Shown here in pieces: positions 10,144 to 18,275 of a DNA stretch of 64,000 nt. A program made the position numbers and the translations under genes. This DNA is from Bacteroidales bacterium (GTDB taxonomy: Bacteria > Bacteroidota > Bacteroidia > Bacteroidales > JAADJA01). The notes under the pieces were generated by a model that did no database searches, was not told where the DNA came from, and saw only the letters and a list, made by a program, of their open reading frames with translations. Position 1 is the stretch's first letter. Each line of letters opens with the position of its first letter. The stretch is taken from the NCBI GenBank assembly GCA_020052415.1, contig JAGVPB010000048.1, positions 62,001 through 126,000 of the forward strand, written 5' to 3'.

Positions 10144-10265
10144 TTTAAATATATTCCATTGAACAGAAATCCTGTCCCTGTTTTGAACCTGCAAATACTG
10201 TGTTACTACTGAGTTTTGAAAAAAGGCATTGGGTTATGAGTAATTCTGCTTGTCATTTTTAATAG
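10144..10265. repeat. ~120-bp direct repeat R1, downstream of the toxin gene
   Basis: Matches 10913-11036 at roughly 80% by eye, in the same orientation. The best-conserved core is CCTGTCCCTGTTTTGAACCTG, then CACTACTG/TTACTACTG and GTTTTGAAAAAAGGCA. The two copies bracket the toxin-antitoxin pair. On the minus strand both begin at a TTAAAAA boundary. With the kdp promoter region this fills the gap 9981-10283. Confidence 0.7.
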
Positions 10266-10283
10266 CTTACTTATTAGTGCCGG

Positions 10284-10661
10284 TTACTTTTTTTTCAAAT
10301 GACTTTCTATCCATTCGTAAATCTCGTCGAAATCAGATTTACCTGAAGCAATTTTTATTACAAAGTCATACTTGTCACTTTGATTGGCAATTATATCTAA
10401 TCCGGATTCAAGTAGATGAAGTCTCATCAAAACGAATCCAATCCTCTTATTACCATCAATAAATGGATGATTTGTAATTATGCTCTCAATTAAAGCTGCA
10501 GCTTTCTTTGTTTTCGTGGGATACAATTCATTGTGATCAAATGTCTGAAAAGGTCTTGAGATTGCAGATTCCAGTAATCCCCTGTCACGAATCCCCCGGG
10601 TTCCTCCAAATTTATCAATTAAGACGTCCTGAATGAGAATAACTTCGGAAATTGAAATCAT
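10284..10661 (-). CDS. Doc/Fic-family toxin (death-on-curing type)
   Basis: 125 residues, the usual size of Doc-type toxins. The Fic core motif is visible as HPFIDGNKRIG (about residues 65-75), with the catalytic His and the Asn-Lys-Arg phosphate-binding loop. The Lys in place of the second Gly of classical Fic (HPFxxGNGR) is as in Doc kinases, which phosphorylate EF-Tu; the substrate here is an inference from the family. It overlaps its partner by 4 nt (ATGA, 10658-10661), a typical antitoxin-first operon. The module is flanked by two direct repeats, suggesting it arrived as a cassette. Confidence 0.85.
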   Translation of the reverse strand: MISISEVILIQDVLIDKFGGTRGIRDRGLLESAISRPFQTFDHNELYPTKTKKAAALIESIITNHPFIDGNKRIGFVLMRLHLLESGLDIIANQSDKYDFVIKIASGKSDFDEIYEWIESHLKKK

Positions 10662-10864
10662 TTAGCAAGTCTTTCAAGAAGTTCTTTATCCTCGCGAATT
10701 ATCCGGTTAAGGTTATTGGAAATTATCGCATTTGATTTTGAACCGGATAATAGTCCCTTAAGATAGTCAAGAACACTTTCAAGCAATTCATCCGGCGCAT
10801 CATTTAACACCTTGTTTATCTCTTCCTTAAGTTCTTTAGTTGACATATCATAAATTTTATCCAA
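10658..10864 (-). CDS. Antitoxin partner of the Doc-like toxin
   Basis: 68 residues, beginning MDKIYDMSTKELKEEINKVL. An amphipathic helical N-terminal half is followed by a charged C-terminal tail (RIIREDKELLERLAK) of the kind that binds and neutralises Doc toxins. It is not a clear Phd family member. The assignment rests on size, order before the toxin and the ATGA overlap. Confidence 0.7.
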   Translation of the reverse strand: MDKIYDMSTKELKEEINKVLNDAPDELLESVLDYLKGLLSGSKSNAIISNNLNRIIREDKELLERLAK

Positions 10865-10912
10865 AGATACAAAATTTCCAATTTGTTGTTTCCTGTCACC
10901 GAAGCGATGTGA

Positions 10913-11036
10913 TTTAAATCTATTCCATTAAGCAAAAACCCTGTCCCTGTTTTGAACCTGTAAAGACTTTGTCACTACTGGGTTTTGAAAAAAGGCAATG
11001 GGTACTGTGTTATTTTGTTTGTTCTTTTTAACGTTG
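10913..11036. repeat. ~120-bp direct repeat R2, upstream of the antitoxin gene
   Basis: Diverged copy of 10144-10265. Its outer end (about 11028-11036) coincides with the end of the palindrome at 11030-11158. With that palindrome it fills the space between the antitoxin and the next gene. An open frame across it (10928-11170, minus) is most likely just a translation of the repeats. Confidence 0.7.
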
Positions 11037-11158
11037 GCGGTATGGCAAGTAAGGGATTGCGGGTGATTCCCTGTCAAGTTACACGAAAAATTGAAGCGGG
11101 CTGCAACCCTTCGCATACCTCTGAAACCCTTATTTGCTATACCGCGTGTTGTAGCGCG
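11030..11158 (-). repeat. attC-like imperfect palindrome
   Basis: The 19-bp arms 11037-11055 and 11127-11145 are complementary except at two positions (GCGGTATGGCAAGTAAGGG against GCGGTATAGCAAATAAGGG). On the minus strand the outer ends are CTACAAC (5') and CGTTA (3'), which fits the AAC...GTT triplets of integron attC sites. The site lies directly after the stop of the gene at 11167-11898, where an attC sits in a gene cassette. Spacers and outer boxes do not fit the classical consensus well, and no integrase is present in the window. Confidence 0.45.
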
Positions 11159-11166
11159 TTTTTTAT

Positions 11167-11898
11167 TCATTTAATCACTGATTCTCTATCTAAATCTGAA
11201 TAGGGATAGTATCCTTTCTCTTTAAGTTTTTCTATTAATTTACCAGTCCCGTTAGCCATTGCAAAATCCATTTCGTCTCTATGAACTTCCATTACTAATA
11301 GAAGTCCATGCTTTTTACCACCAATTTTAAACTCTTTTCCATCGGGTTTATACTCATCGAAAATCAGACACAGATTTGGTTCTCCTTCGTTTTGTGGTAA
11401 TTCACAAGTCTCAAAAGGTTCCAATTTTGCTTGGAATGAATAAAATCCAATCCCAGTAAGAATCCCACAAATATGTCTCTCAATTAGGTTGAACGGATTT
11501 GTATCCACTGTATCTTGGACGTAATCAAGTTTTGTAAATGCTACTAATTCGTATGTTCCAAGTCTGTTTGGTATAGGACCTGTTCCGTCGGGTTTAAGTA
11601 ATTCCATTGTCGCAAATCCTGTTCCCTTAATTCCATTTGGGAAATAGTACATATCAACTGCTCCACCTACATCAAATGGAATTATTGCATGTCCAACCAA
11701 ATTATGTGACTTTCCTAAAACATATTCTAATCCAGCCATTTTTAATTCGTAATCCTTATCATACTCTTCTTGAGTGAATTCTTTTTTAGTCTCCTTTTTA
11801 CCAAAAATCTTTTTGAAAATGCTCATATCTTGTCCGTTTTGATTTGAACAACTTATCGTTGTCAAAATGATTATTAAAACTGCTAAAATTCTTGCCAT
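11167..11898 (-). CDS. SUFU-like (suppressor-of-fused domain) lipoprotein
   Basis: 243 residues. The first 17 residues end in a lipobox (TISC, C17), predicting a lipoprotein. A second start at M25 (MSIFKKIFGKKE) would give a 219-residue soluble protein and also looks natural. The body resembles bacterial suppressor-of-fused proteins, especially the C-terminal EVHRDEMDFAMANG block and GYYPYSDLDRESVI; I hold this family call at about even odds. Such proteins often act as immunity proteins or accessory genes, but no toxin partner is adjacent. The gene is bounded by GTTGTAGCGC (11148-11157) and its inverse GCGCTACAAC (11916-11925), as if it were a mobile cassette. Confidence 0.6.
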   Translation of the reverse strand: MARILAVLIIILTTISCSNQNGQDMSIFKKIFGKKETKKEFTQEEYDKDYELKMAGLEYVLGKSHNLVGHAIIPFDVGGAVDMYYFPNGIKGTGFATMELLKPDGTGPIPNRLGTYELVAFTKLDYVQDTVDTNPFNLIERHICGILTGIGFYSFQAKLEPFETCELPQNEGEPNLCLIFDEYKPDGKEFKIGGKKHGLLLVMEVHRDEMDFAMANGTGKLIEKLKEKGYYPYSDLDRESVIK

Positions 11899-12815
11899 GT
11901 CTGTCTTTTTAAAATGCGCTACAACTAGTAAATAGCTGCAAAAACTTGTTACTTTTCAATTTTACTTCATTTCCAATTTCCCGGCTTCAGTCTTTCATTT
12001 TACTCCCTCCAAAAATAAAGAAAACTCTTGATAACCATTTATATTTACCCAAAAATTATTATTTAAAACCAGCATCCCCGGCTTTTAAAGGTTCAATACT
12101 CCTTTGCCGTTGTTAAAAGATTGGTTGCTTTGCTTAAACGCCACATTTCCTTCCTTTTTTACCCAATTAAACTTATCCGATGATCAACCTCCGTTCTTAA
12201 ATGCTTCAAAATCACAGGCGAACGAGCTTCGAATAATAGCAAATGTTCATTGTAGGAAATACCGGATTTAAGAAAAAGGAATAGGATTTGGGATTTGGGA
12301 AGATAAAAGATAAAAGTAAAAAGTAAAAAAGAGGAAAGAGGCTTGGGTTAAGGGTTTGAATTAACGAAACTTTAGTAAAGAAAGGAAAAGAAATTCCGAA
12401 AGGGGTTCCTTTTTTAGTGGGTATAAGGTGAGGGTTAGGAAGCCGGTATAGGTTGAAGGTTAGGGTATGGTGGAGATACCCTTTGCCTTTGCCCTAACCT
12501 AAACTGGCCTCTTTACCTTAACCATTGCCAGCAGAATTCAGTAAGGTTTTTTTTTTATTGAGGATTTGGGATTTGCATTTCCACCCCACACACTTCGACA
12601 CCTGCGCCTTTGCACACATCCCTCCTGATGCAGTGCTCAGTGTGACCAGGCGCACGATTGCAGGTCATCCTGAGGAAGGGACTTTAGGAAGGGCGGTGTG
12701 TAAGCAGTCCTTGTCTCGAAGGATAGACCGGATTTAAGAATAAGGATTTGATGGGCAAGCACGATTTAACCAGTAACAAGCAACAGGCAACCAGAAAAAA
12801 CAATTTCTATCCGTT
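11899..12815. repeat. Gene-free stretch made of mosaic repeat modules, copy B
   Basis: 917 bp without a convincing gene. Module alpha lies at 12092-12283 and module beta at 12578-12740, both matching copy A (893-1722). Here about 290 bp separate them. That insert holds the A-rich GGATTTGGGAAGATAAAAG module (12289-12330), a run of GGTTAGGG-like units (12410-12470) and the inverted pair GGTTAGGG/CCCTAACC (12458-12465, 12492-12499). AACCAGTAACAAGCAACAG-like units follow at 12764-12795. In copy A alpha and beta are adjacent, so one copy has lost or gained DNA. Confidence 0.7.
11916..11925. repeat. GCGCTACAAC boundary repeat
   Basis: Perfect inverse of GTTGTAGCGC at 11148-11157. The pair brackets the SUFU-like gene, lying 18 nt upstream of its start and 10 nt downstream of its stop. 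It may be the remaining right box of an attC-like site whose other arm is lost. Confidence 0.5.
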
Positions 12816-13592
12816 TCATTTCATCCCTGAAAGGGTCATGCCATCAAGGTCGGGCAGCTTGTCGGAAGTAAAAAATGTGTTTATTTTTTCGGGAAGGCGT
12901 GTAATCCATGCAGCCGTTTTTTCAGATAAAACAGCTAATCTTTCATTCAGTGTAACTGTTGGCTGATTGTGGATTTCCAATTCCCATTCAATGGAATTTT
13001 CACCGGAAGCACTTTCAGCAAAACCGGAATATTCATTGCTGTTCTCTACAGATATTTCTTCTTTATCTTCAAACAAACCTGCTGAAGCATCATAGATTCC
13101 CTTTGCAAGCTTATCTGATTGCCGTTCAATGCGGTCATTTATCTTAACGCTCATTTGTTTTAACTTCCGGCTATCACTCCTGACTTGTTCCCTTAAATAG
13201 TTCATCGCAGCACTTTGAATGAAAGCGATATATCCGGTTTTAATCACCTTCCAAAGCCATACTGCTGTTTGAACCATAGCATTCAGGATCAATTTAATCT
13301 TCGGAAAAATATTCACGATTACAGGTTTCAGATCAATCTTCTTTATGGACTCTTTCTGTGCCATTAAATGTTGAAAACCTGCCTCGAAATTGTTTTTCAT
13401 TTTTTTTGATAACTCCGAAGGCTCAGATTTTTTCAAATTTCCGGAGGAGTTTTCTTCAGAAACTTGCCGGTTTGATTCCTTTTCAGTTACATCAGTAGTC
13501 CTTTTCGCAGGAACTTCTTTGATTGTTTTATTAAGCTCAGCATAATGCTGAATTTTATTTTGCCTAATTTTATTAAATATTTCGCTTCTCAT
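12816..13592 (-). CDS. Unrecognised protein with a hydrophobic central segment
   Basis: 258 residues, no family recognised. A charged, Glu/Lys/Ser-rich N-terminal third (1-85) is followed by a hydrophobic or amphipathic stretch (about 91-130, with VWLWKVIKTGYIAF), a basic helical part and an acidic Ser-rich C-terminal region. No signal peptide is seen; the middle may be membrane-associated. It is divergent from the gene at 13837, with a 244-bp AT-rich shared promoter region. A CTTAAAAT octamer overlaps its own start codon. Confidence 0.6.
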   Translation of the reverse strand: MRSEIFNKIRQNKIQHYAELNKTIKEVPAKRTTDVTEKESNRQVSEENSSGNLKKSEPSELSKKMKNNFEAGFQHLMAQKESIKKIDLKPVIVNIFPKIKLILNAMVQTAVWLWKVIKTGYIAFIQSAAMNYLREQVRSDSRKLKQMSVKINDRIERQSDKLAKGIYDASAGLFEDKEEISVENSNEYSGFAESASGENSIEWELEIHNQPTVTLNERLAVLSEKTAAWITRLPEKINTFFTSDKLPDLDGMTLSGMK

Positions 13593-13830
13593 TTTAAGTA
13601 AATTCTTAATATTTTGTTATTGATTTATCTTCTATAGTTAAATTGAAAATGCAATATTACGAAATGCAGAAGCCGACTATCAAGCTATTTAAGTTAAATA
13701 TCATGTCAGAATGCAATTATTAAGTGACTTAAATTAATAAACTTAAAAAATTAAGCTGAACATTTTTACTTAAAATAGATTCTTAAAATTATATTAGTAA
13801 TGCTTAAAATAATTTAATTTTGCTTAAAAT
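13591..13830. promoter_or_regulatory. Divergent promoter region with repeated CTTAAAAT octamers
   Basis: CTTAAAAT occurs at 13769-13776, 13782-13789, 13803-13810 and 13823-13830 on the + strand, with variants at 13728-13735 (CTTAAATT) and 13742-13749 (CTTAAAAA), and once inverted at 13591-13598 over the start of the minus-strand gene. Spacings of the last three steps are 13, 21 and 20 bp. This could be a multi-site operator for the divergent pair, though the region is very AT-rich. Confidence 0.4.
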
Positions 13831-13836
13831 TTTCAC

Positions 13837-14976
13837 ATGGATAATTATTCCTTTATTAATCATCCGATAGAAAAACTCCACGATATTATTCCCGAGCTAT
13901 TGCCCGGGATTGGTAAGATAATTACCGTACATTATGATGATAACAGCAACCGGGAAATCGGTATGGTTTCTGAGAAAAAGCAACAAGAATATATCACTCA
14001 ACACTTAAATATTGATAAAGCTCACCCTTCCCTGCTTGCGTTCATGGAAAATAAAAATCCTTTTGACTGGTACAGCCCTGAAGAATTGCCTTTCGACGTT
14101 GAAATAAAAAGGCCGACTCCGGGAATTGACTTGTTTTCTGAACTCGAAAATATTGTACTCCTTATCAGAGTCCCCGGCTTTGGTACTAACAAGGACCTTG
14201 TTTTTATTTATCTCGAAGAAAATCCCCGCAATTTTGGAGTAACTGATTCTGATAAGCCTTTAACCTCAGAACATAAAGGAATAATCGCCTTTATTTTAAA
14301 TAATTCGATCAACACGATCATTCGCCTGCATAAAAGGAATAAACACACGCTTAAATCGCACAACACCCGAACACGGCAGATCATTGACCAGACCGAATCT
14401 ATCAAAGACGAGATGCAGCGCACCAAGGAAAATTACGGGATCAGCCTTGTAAAACTTTGCCAGCAGATACTTCGTGAACACTCGGCCAAAAGCGGAAGGA
14501 ATTACAAGTTGTCAGCAGGAGCGCTCGATAAGATCAAAAATTATAAAGGTGAGATTAAAGACCTTGAAACCATTGTTCATCATACAATTTCTTATACCGA
14601 CAGCCTTTATATAGATCACAGCGGTGATATTGATATTCTTGAGTGGCATATTTTGTTTGATATACCTGCTAAAAGCGATGTCACCGGTCAGACAAAGGAA
14701 CAGGAACCGGATGCCTATTCAAGAACGATTTCCCTTCTCGACAAGCTTGAAAATGCTGCACTTGTAATAAAAAGCAACAAATCAAAACTGACGGGCACCA
14801 ACGTAGGTAAAGCCTTTCCGGTTCCCATCAGCGCTCCGGCAATTTCTGATGCCCTTTATAACCATAAGAATAAAATCAATAGCCTGCTTAAAAAATTCCC
14901 AGAAAAGTGGGAAACCATTCGGAATGACTTTAAACCCCTGAGAAATATTTTGAAGGATGAAAATTTACAGGATTAA
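13837..14976 (+). CDS. Possible regulator with a sigma-54-activator-like lid domain but no ATPase core
   Basis: 379 residues, no firm family. Residues 1-165 look like a mixed alpha/beta sensor fold (perhaps GAF-like); 165-200 is a charged helix. Residues 208-258 read like the helical lid of NtrC-type activators: ILREHSAKSGRNYKLS, then a helix AL..I.NY, then GEIKDLETIVHHTI in place of the usual PGNVRELENVI..AV. Walker A, GAFTGA and Walker B motifs are absent. The C-terminal 60 residues (from about 320) are a basic helical region that could bind DNA (ISAPAISDALYNHKNKI). If so, this would be a transcription factor acting on the shared upstream region. The similarity is by eye only. Confidence 0.55.
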   Translation: MDNYSFINHPIEKLHDIIPELLPGIGKIITVHYDDNSNREIGMVSEKKQQEYITQHLNIDKAHPSLLAFMENKNPFDWYSPEELPFDVEIKRPTPGIDLFSELENIVLLIRVPGFGTNKDLVFIYLEENPRNFGVTDSDKPLTSEHKGIIAFILNNSINTIIRLHKRNKHTLKSHNTRTRQIIDQTESIKDEMQRTKENYGISLVKLCQQILREHSAKSGRNYKLSAGALDKIKNYKGEIKDLETIVHHTISYTDSLYIDHSGDIDILEWHILFDIPAKSDVTGQTKEQEPDAYSRTISLLDKLENAALVIKSNKSKLTGTNVGKAFPVPISAPAISDALYNHKNKINSLLKKFPEKWETIRNDFKPLRNILKDENLQD

Positions 14977-14987
14977 ATCGTTACTAT

Positions 14988-15072
14988 CAGGTTACTTGTT
15001 GCTGGTTACTTGTAGCTGGTTGCTTGTCTGACTGTTTGGCCAGTCACCAGCCACCAATAACCAGGAACCAGC
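14988..15072. repeat. Degenerate tandem repeat (GGTTACTTGTWGCTGGTT units)
   Basis: Several approximate copies of GCTGGTTACTTGT are followed by inverted units (CACCAGCCACCAATAACCAGG), so the two halves could fold back on each other. It lies in the gap between the convergent genes ending at 14976 and 15097. Confidence 0.6.
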
Positions 15073-15096
15073 TCTTTATACAACAGGGAAGTAACA

Positions 15097-16014
15097 CTAA
15101 ATCCCATCAAGATTCCGCTCCATTTGCTGTATGACAGGCATCGCTTCTTCCCATGTCATTCCTTTAATAACAATGATAAAGCGTTTATAAGGTTTAAAAC
15201 AAAAATATTCTCCGGTTTTGGATTTAATCGAAAATCCGGTTTCTATGGGTAATAAATCTGTGAATTTCTGGTTCATTTGCATTTTCCCTTTAGCGCTTGC
15301 AAACCATTCTCTGCATTTATAGGCATCCTTATAAGCAAAGGTAAAAAGCATTTTATCATCCAGGTTACAGGCAATGCCCTCAGAATATCCCGCAATACTA
15401 CCGTGTCCGAAATTAAAAACATTGTTTAGGCCAATTATTCCTCTGAGGTACTTTACATTTTTTACTTTAGTGTTTTCAAGATTAAAAGTACCTGTCAATG
15501 CCGGTTCTTTACCTTGTGCTGCAATTTTATTACTGATAAGTTCAGCTAAAATTAAAAGTGTGTCGGTTGAATTATATCCCTGGCCTTCAGCAATACATCT
15601 GATATAGAAAACGTCTTTCCATAATTCGATATAATGATCGTAAAGCAGGGCTTTGTTACCTGCTTCCACGGCCATGCCTTTTTCAGAGGCATTAAATGTA
15701 AATATTCCATACGCCGCCGAATCATTCGTCATCCGGTAAATTTCACAGCGAATTTGATTTGAATCAGGATTTATTAAATCACATTTAACAGCTTCATTAA
15801 ATCCGTATTCGAGGTAAATATCTGCTCCCCCATTAATAAAGTTGAATAAATTATCTCCGGAATAAATTTCAATTGAGTCCCGGATTGTCCAGCCGGACAG
15901 CTCCTGATTTTTAGGCAATAATTCTTTTAGGTTTTCCTGAATTTGTCCAACTCCCAACAATGAAGAAAAAACAAAAACGATAATTAAATCCTTTTCAGAA
16001 TAAATTTTCATCAA
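15097..16014 (-). CDS. Exported DUF6599-like protein
   Basis: 305 residues with an N-terminal signal peptide (hydrophobic residues about 10-23). The block DNLFNFINGGADIYLEYGF and the later YDHYIELWKDVFYIRC are features I associate with DUF6599 proteins, whose function is unknown. Its ATG overlaps the stop of the upstream DUF362 gene (ATGA, 16011-16014), so the two are co-translated, and they are often found together. No catalytic residues are evident. Confidence 0.65.
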   Translation of the reverse strand: MMKIYSEKDLIIVFVFSSLLGVGQIQENLKELLPKNQELSGWTIRDSIEIYSGDNLFNFINGGADIYLEYGFNEAVKCDLINPDSNQIRCEIYRMTNDSAAYGIFTFNASEKGMAVEAGNKALLYDHYIELWKDVFYIRCIAEGQGYNSTDTLLILAELISNKIAAQGKEPALTGTFNLENTKVKNVKYLRGIIGLNNVFNFGHGSIAGYSEGIACNLDDKMLFTFAYKDAYKCREWFASAKGKMQMNQKFTDLLPIETGFSIKSKTGEYFCFKPYKRFIIVIKGMTWEEAMPVIQQMERNLDGI

Positions 16015-16967
16015 ACTATTATTTCAACTACATTAAGATTTTTGTAATCCATCGTACCAAGCCCGGCCTCCTGTCCTTTCACGGTGGTGAGTATTTCGCC
16101 AGGTTCATAACCCAGAAATTCTGTGCAAATAGCGTCAATTGCTACGCAGTCAGTTCCGGCAATAATTTTATTAAGTTTTTTTAAATCACCCGGGCCTTCA
16201 GGCCCCTTGTTGATAATAAATTCTGTAGCATCTGCGATACATAAGTCAGTTTTTCTTAGTAAATGCTGGTCAACTATGCACTGTGCAAGATAATCAGGAT
16301 CATTCCTGATACCTGAATCAAGATGAAATCCAACATTCGCTTTTCGGGTAGAAACACCCATGATATTCTTTAAAGTCCCGGTTAGTATTGTAGTTGCATG
16401 GTGCTTACCAATTGCAAGGTTTATAAATACATCACACTCGAGCCACTTTTTAACCACTTCGGTATATTTCAGAGATTTGGCCTTTTCGATTTTATCGAAT
16501 TTTACATAATCCTGTTCATTAAATTCAGAGGGAAATACATTTTTATCTATCTGTTTCAGCCTGGACAACAAGTCTTTATGCTGGTCATATAAAGTACTCC
16601 TTTTCCAGTACTCATCTCTGATAACCTGCAGGCTTGTTAATTCGGAAGCCCCAGCATCAAAAATCATTTTAACCACGGCAAGTGAAATATCAGGATTTAC
16701 GTATGTACCTGCCAACTCAAAATCAGAATTGATCAGCATGCCCACTGTGGAACCATTGGTAACAAACTTTTCCATTCCACCCAGGGCTTCAAGGGCTTTA
16801 ATTGTATTACCGTAATAATTACTACCCTCAATGACTGCAATGTCTGCATTGCCATCGAAAAGTGAAAAAGATGAGAGTCCACCCAGTGTCAGAGAACCCG
16901 CAACCATTGTGGCGCCTAATTTCCCGGAATCTTTTATGAATTCCCGGCGTGTGACTTTTTTTGCCAT
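16011..16967 (-). CDS. DUF362 protein with Tat signal
   Basis: 318 residues. The N-terminus has a twin-arginine export signal (VTRREFIKDSGKLG then a hydrophobic stretch to about residue 35). The body has the DUF362 pattern: NLAIGKHHATTILTGTLKNIMGV near 180-205 and DLCIADATEFI.NKGPEGPG near 240-260. No 4Fe-4S ferredoxin cysteines follow. Tat export suggests a folded, possibly cofactor-bearing protein in the periplasm; the reaction is not known. It forms an operon with the DUF6599 gene. Confidence 0.75.
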   Translation of the reverse strand: MAKKVTRREFIKDSGKLGATMVAGSLTLGGLSSFSLFDGNADIAVIEGSNYYGNTIKALEALGGMEKFVTNGSTVGMLINSDFELAGTYVNPDISLAVVKMIFDAGASELTSLQVIRDEYWKRSTLYDQHKDLLSRLKQIDKNVFPSEFNEQDYVKFDKIEKAKSLKYTEVVKKWLECDVFINLAIGKHHATTILTGTLKNIMGVSTRKANVGFHLDSGIRNDPDYLAQCIVDQHLLRKTDLCIADATEFIINKGPEGPGDLKKLNKIIAGTDCVAIDAICTEFLGYEPGEILTTVKGQEAGLGTMDYKNLNVVEIIV

Positions 16968-17024
16968 AAAGAATAAATCAGATTTTTTTCAAATGTAAAA
17001 ATAAATTCAATTGTCAGAAAATTT

Positions 17025-18125
17025 CTATTTCCTCATTTTAGGATAATCAATATAACCACGTTCACCCCCATAATAAAAGGTCTCTTTATCCCATGCATTT
17101 AATTCTGCACCTTTGGTAAACCTTTCGACAAGGTCTGGATTGGAAATGAATAGTTTTCCAAAGGCCACAAGGTCTGCATTCCCTTCTTCGATAATTTTAT
17201 TTCCAGTTTCGTAAGTGTAACCGACGTTAGTTATTAATGTACCATGATAAATTTTTCTGAAGAAAGGAGTTACTTCAAGTAGGTACTTTGGATAATTCGA
17301 AACGGGATCAAGAGCCGGATACGGCTCCATTAGATGCAGATAAGCAAGATTAAAACGGTTAAGTTCATTCACAAGATATGAATAAAGAGGAACCGGGTCG
17401 CTATCGGACATATCCTTGTTTATGCCGCTGGGGGAAAGCCTCACTCCTACTTTAGCAGAACCAATTGCATTGCAGCAGGCATCAATTACTTCCAGAATAA
17501 ATCGTGACCGGTTTTCGATACTGCCTCCATAATTGTCGGTGCGGCGGTTCGAACCATCATGAAGGAACTGATCGGGGAGATAACCATTTGCTCCATGGAT
17601 TTCCACTCCATCAAATCCGGCATTAATTGCATTGAGACATGCTATTTTATAATCATTTATAATATCTTCTATTTCGCTGATTGTTAATGCTCTTGGAACC
17701 GACATTTTCCGTTTTCCTTTAGGTGTAGAAAGGAATCCATTTGCCCGTATCGGGGATGCAGAAACCGGAGATCTATTTCCGGGCTGAAGCAACCTGTTAG
17801 AAATTCTTCCTACATGCCAAAGTTGTAAAAAAATAAGTCCACCTCTTTGATGAACAGTTTCTGTAACTTTCTTCCAACCTTCAACTTGTTCCTTTGAAAA
17901 TATTCCCGGTGAATTCATATAACCTACTGCCTGACGTGAAATATTGGTTGCTTCCGTAATGATCAGACCTGCTGTTACTCTTTGTCCATAATAGACCTGC
18001 ATCATTTCTGTCGGAACATGATCGTCAGTGGCTCTCCTGCGGGTTAAAGGCGCCATTATGACTCTGTTTTTCAATTGATAGTTACACAATTGGAAAGGTC
18101 TCAGCAGTGCCGGTATTTTCTTCAT
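17025..18125 (-). CDS. Old-yellow-enzyme family alkene reductase
   Basis: 366 residues from the ATG at 18125 (MKKIPALLRPF). An in-frame ATG at 18155 would add ten residues unlike the family, so I prefer the inner one. It is an FMN-binding TIM barrel: FQLCNYQLKNRVIMAPLTRRRA at the N-terminus, the active-site pair in EIHGANGYLPDQFL (His and Asn binding the substrate), and TDNYGGSIENRSRF. Enzymes of this group (NemA, XenB-like) reduce activated C=C bonds or nitro compounds with NAD(P)H. It is divergent from hmgA and may be unrelated to it. Confidence 0.88.
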   Translation of the reverse strand: MKKIPALLRPFQLCNYQLKNRVIMAPLTRRRATDDHVPTEMMQVYYGQRVTAGLIITEATNISRQAVGYMNSPGIFSKEQVEGWKKVTETVHQRGGLIFLQLWHVGRISNRLLQPGNRSPVSASPIRANGFLSTPKGKRKMSVPRALTISEIEDIINDYKIACLNAINAGFDGVEIHGANGYLPDQFLHDGSNRRTDNYGGSIENRSRFILEVIDACCNAIGSAKVGVRLSPSGINKDMSDSDPVPLYSYLVNELNRFNLAYLHLMEPYPALDPVSNYPKYLLEVTPFFRKIYHGTLITNVGYTYETGNKIIEEGNADLVAFGKLFISNPDLVERFTKGAELNAWDKETFYYGGERGYIDYPKMRK

Positions 18126-18200
18126 TACGAATAAGTCAAATATCCCGTTGAACAATTGTCATGAGTGCGGGTTTAAGATGCAAAGAAAGATAATTTCATA

Positions 18201-18208
18201 TATCTTTG
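18201..18208 (+). promoter_or_regulatory. Candidate -7 element (TATCTTTG) for hmgA
   Basis: Matches TAnnTTTG on the + strand, about 68 bp upstream of the hmgA start. No clear -33 TTTG is present. Confidence 0.35.
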
Positions 18209-18275
18209 CCTTTCGCATCAAATTATTTTAAATCCTTTAGAATTATTGATTTATTAAATACTAAATAAAAATATA

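Noticed and set aside
11030..11158. The palindrome as a simple terminator of the SUFU-like gene
   Set aside because: The arms are 71 nt apart and no T-run follows the outer arm; the outer boxes fit a recombination site better, though this stays open.
10928..11170. 80-codon minus-strand open frame with a basic N-terminus
   Set aside because: It runs across the attC-like palindrome and repeat R2; the translation is explained by the repeats and overlaps the end of the next gene by a few bases.
18126..18155. Upstream start for the old-yellow-enzyme gene
   Set aside because: The extra ten residues (MFNGIFDLFV) do not resemble family N-termini; the start at 18125 fits better.
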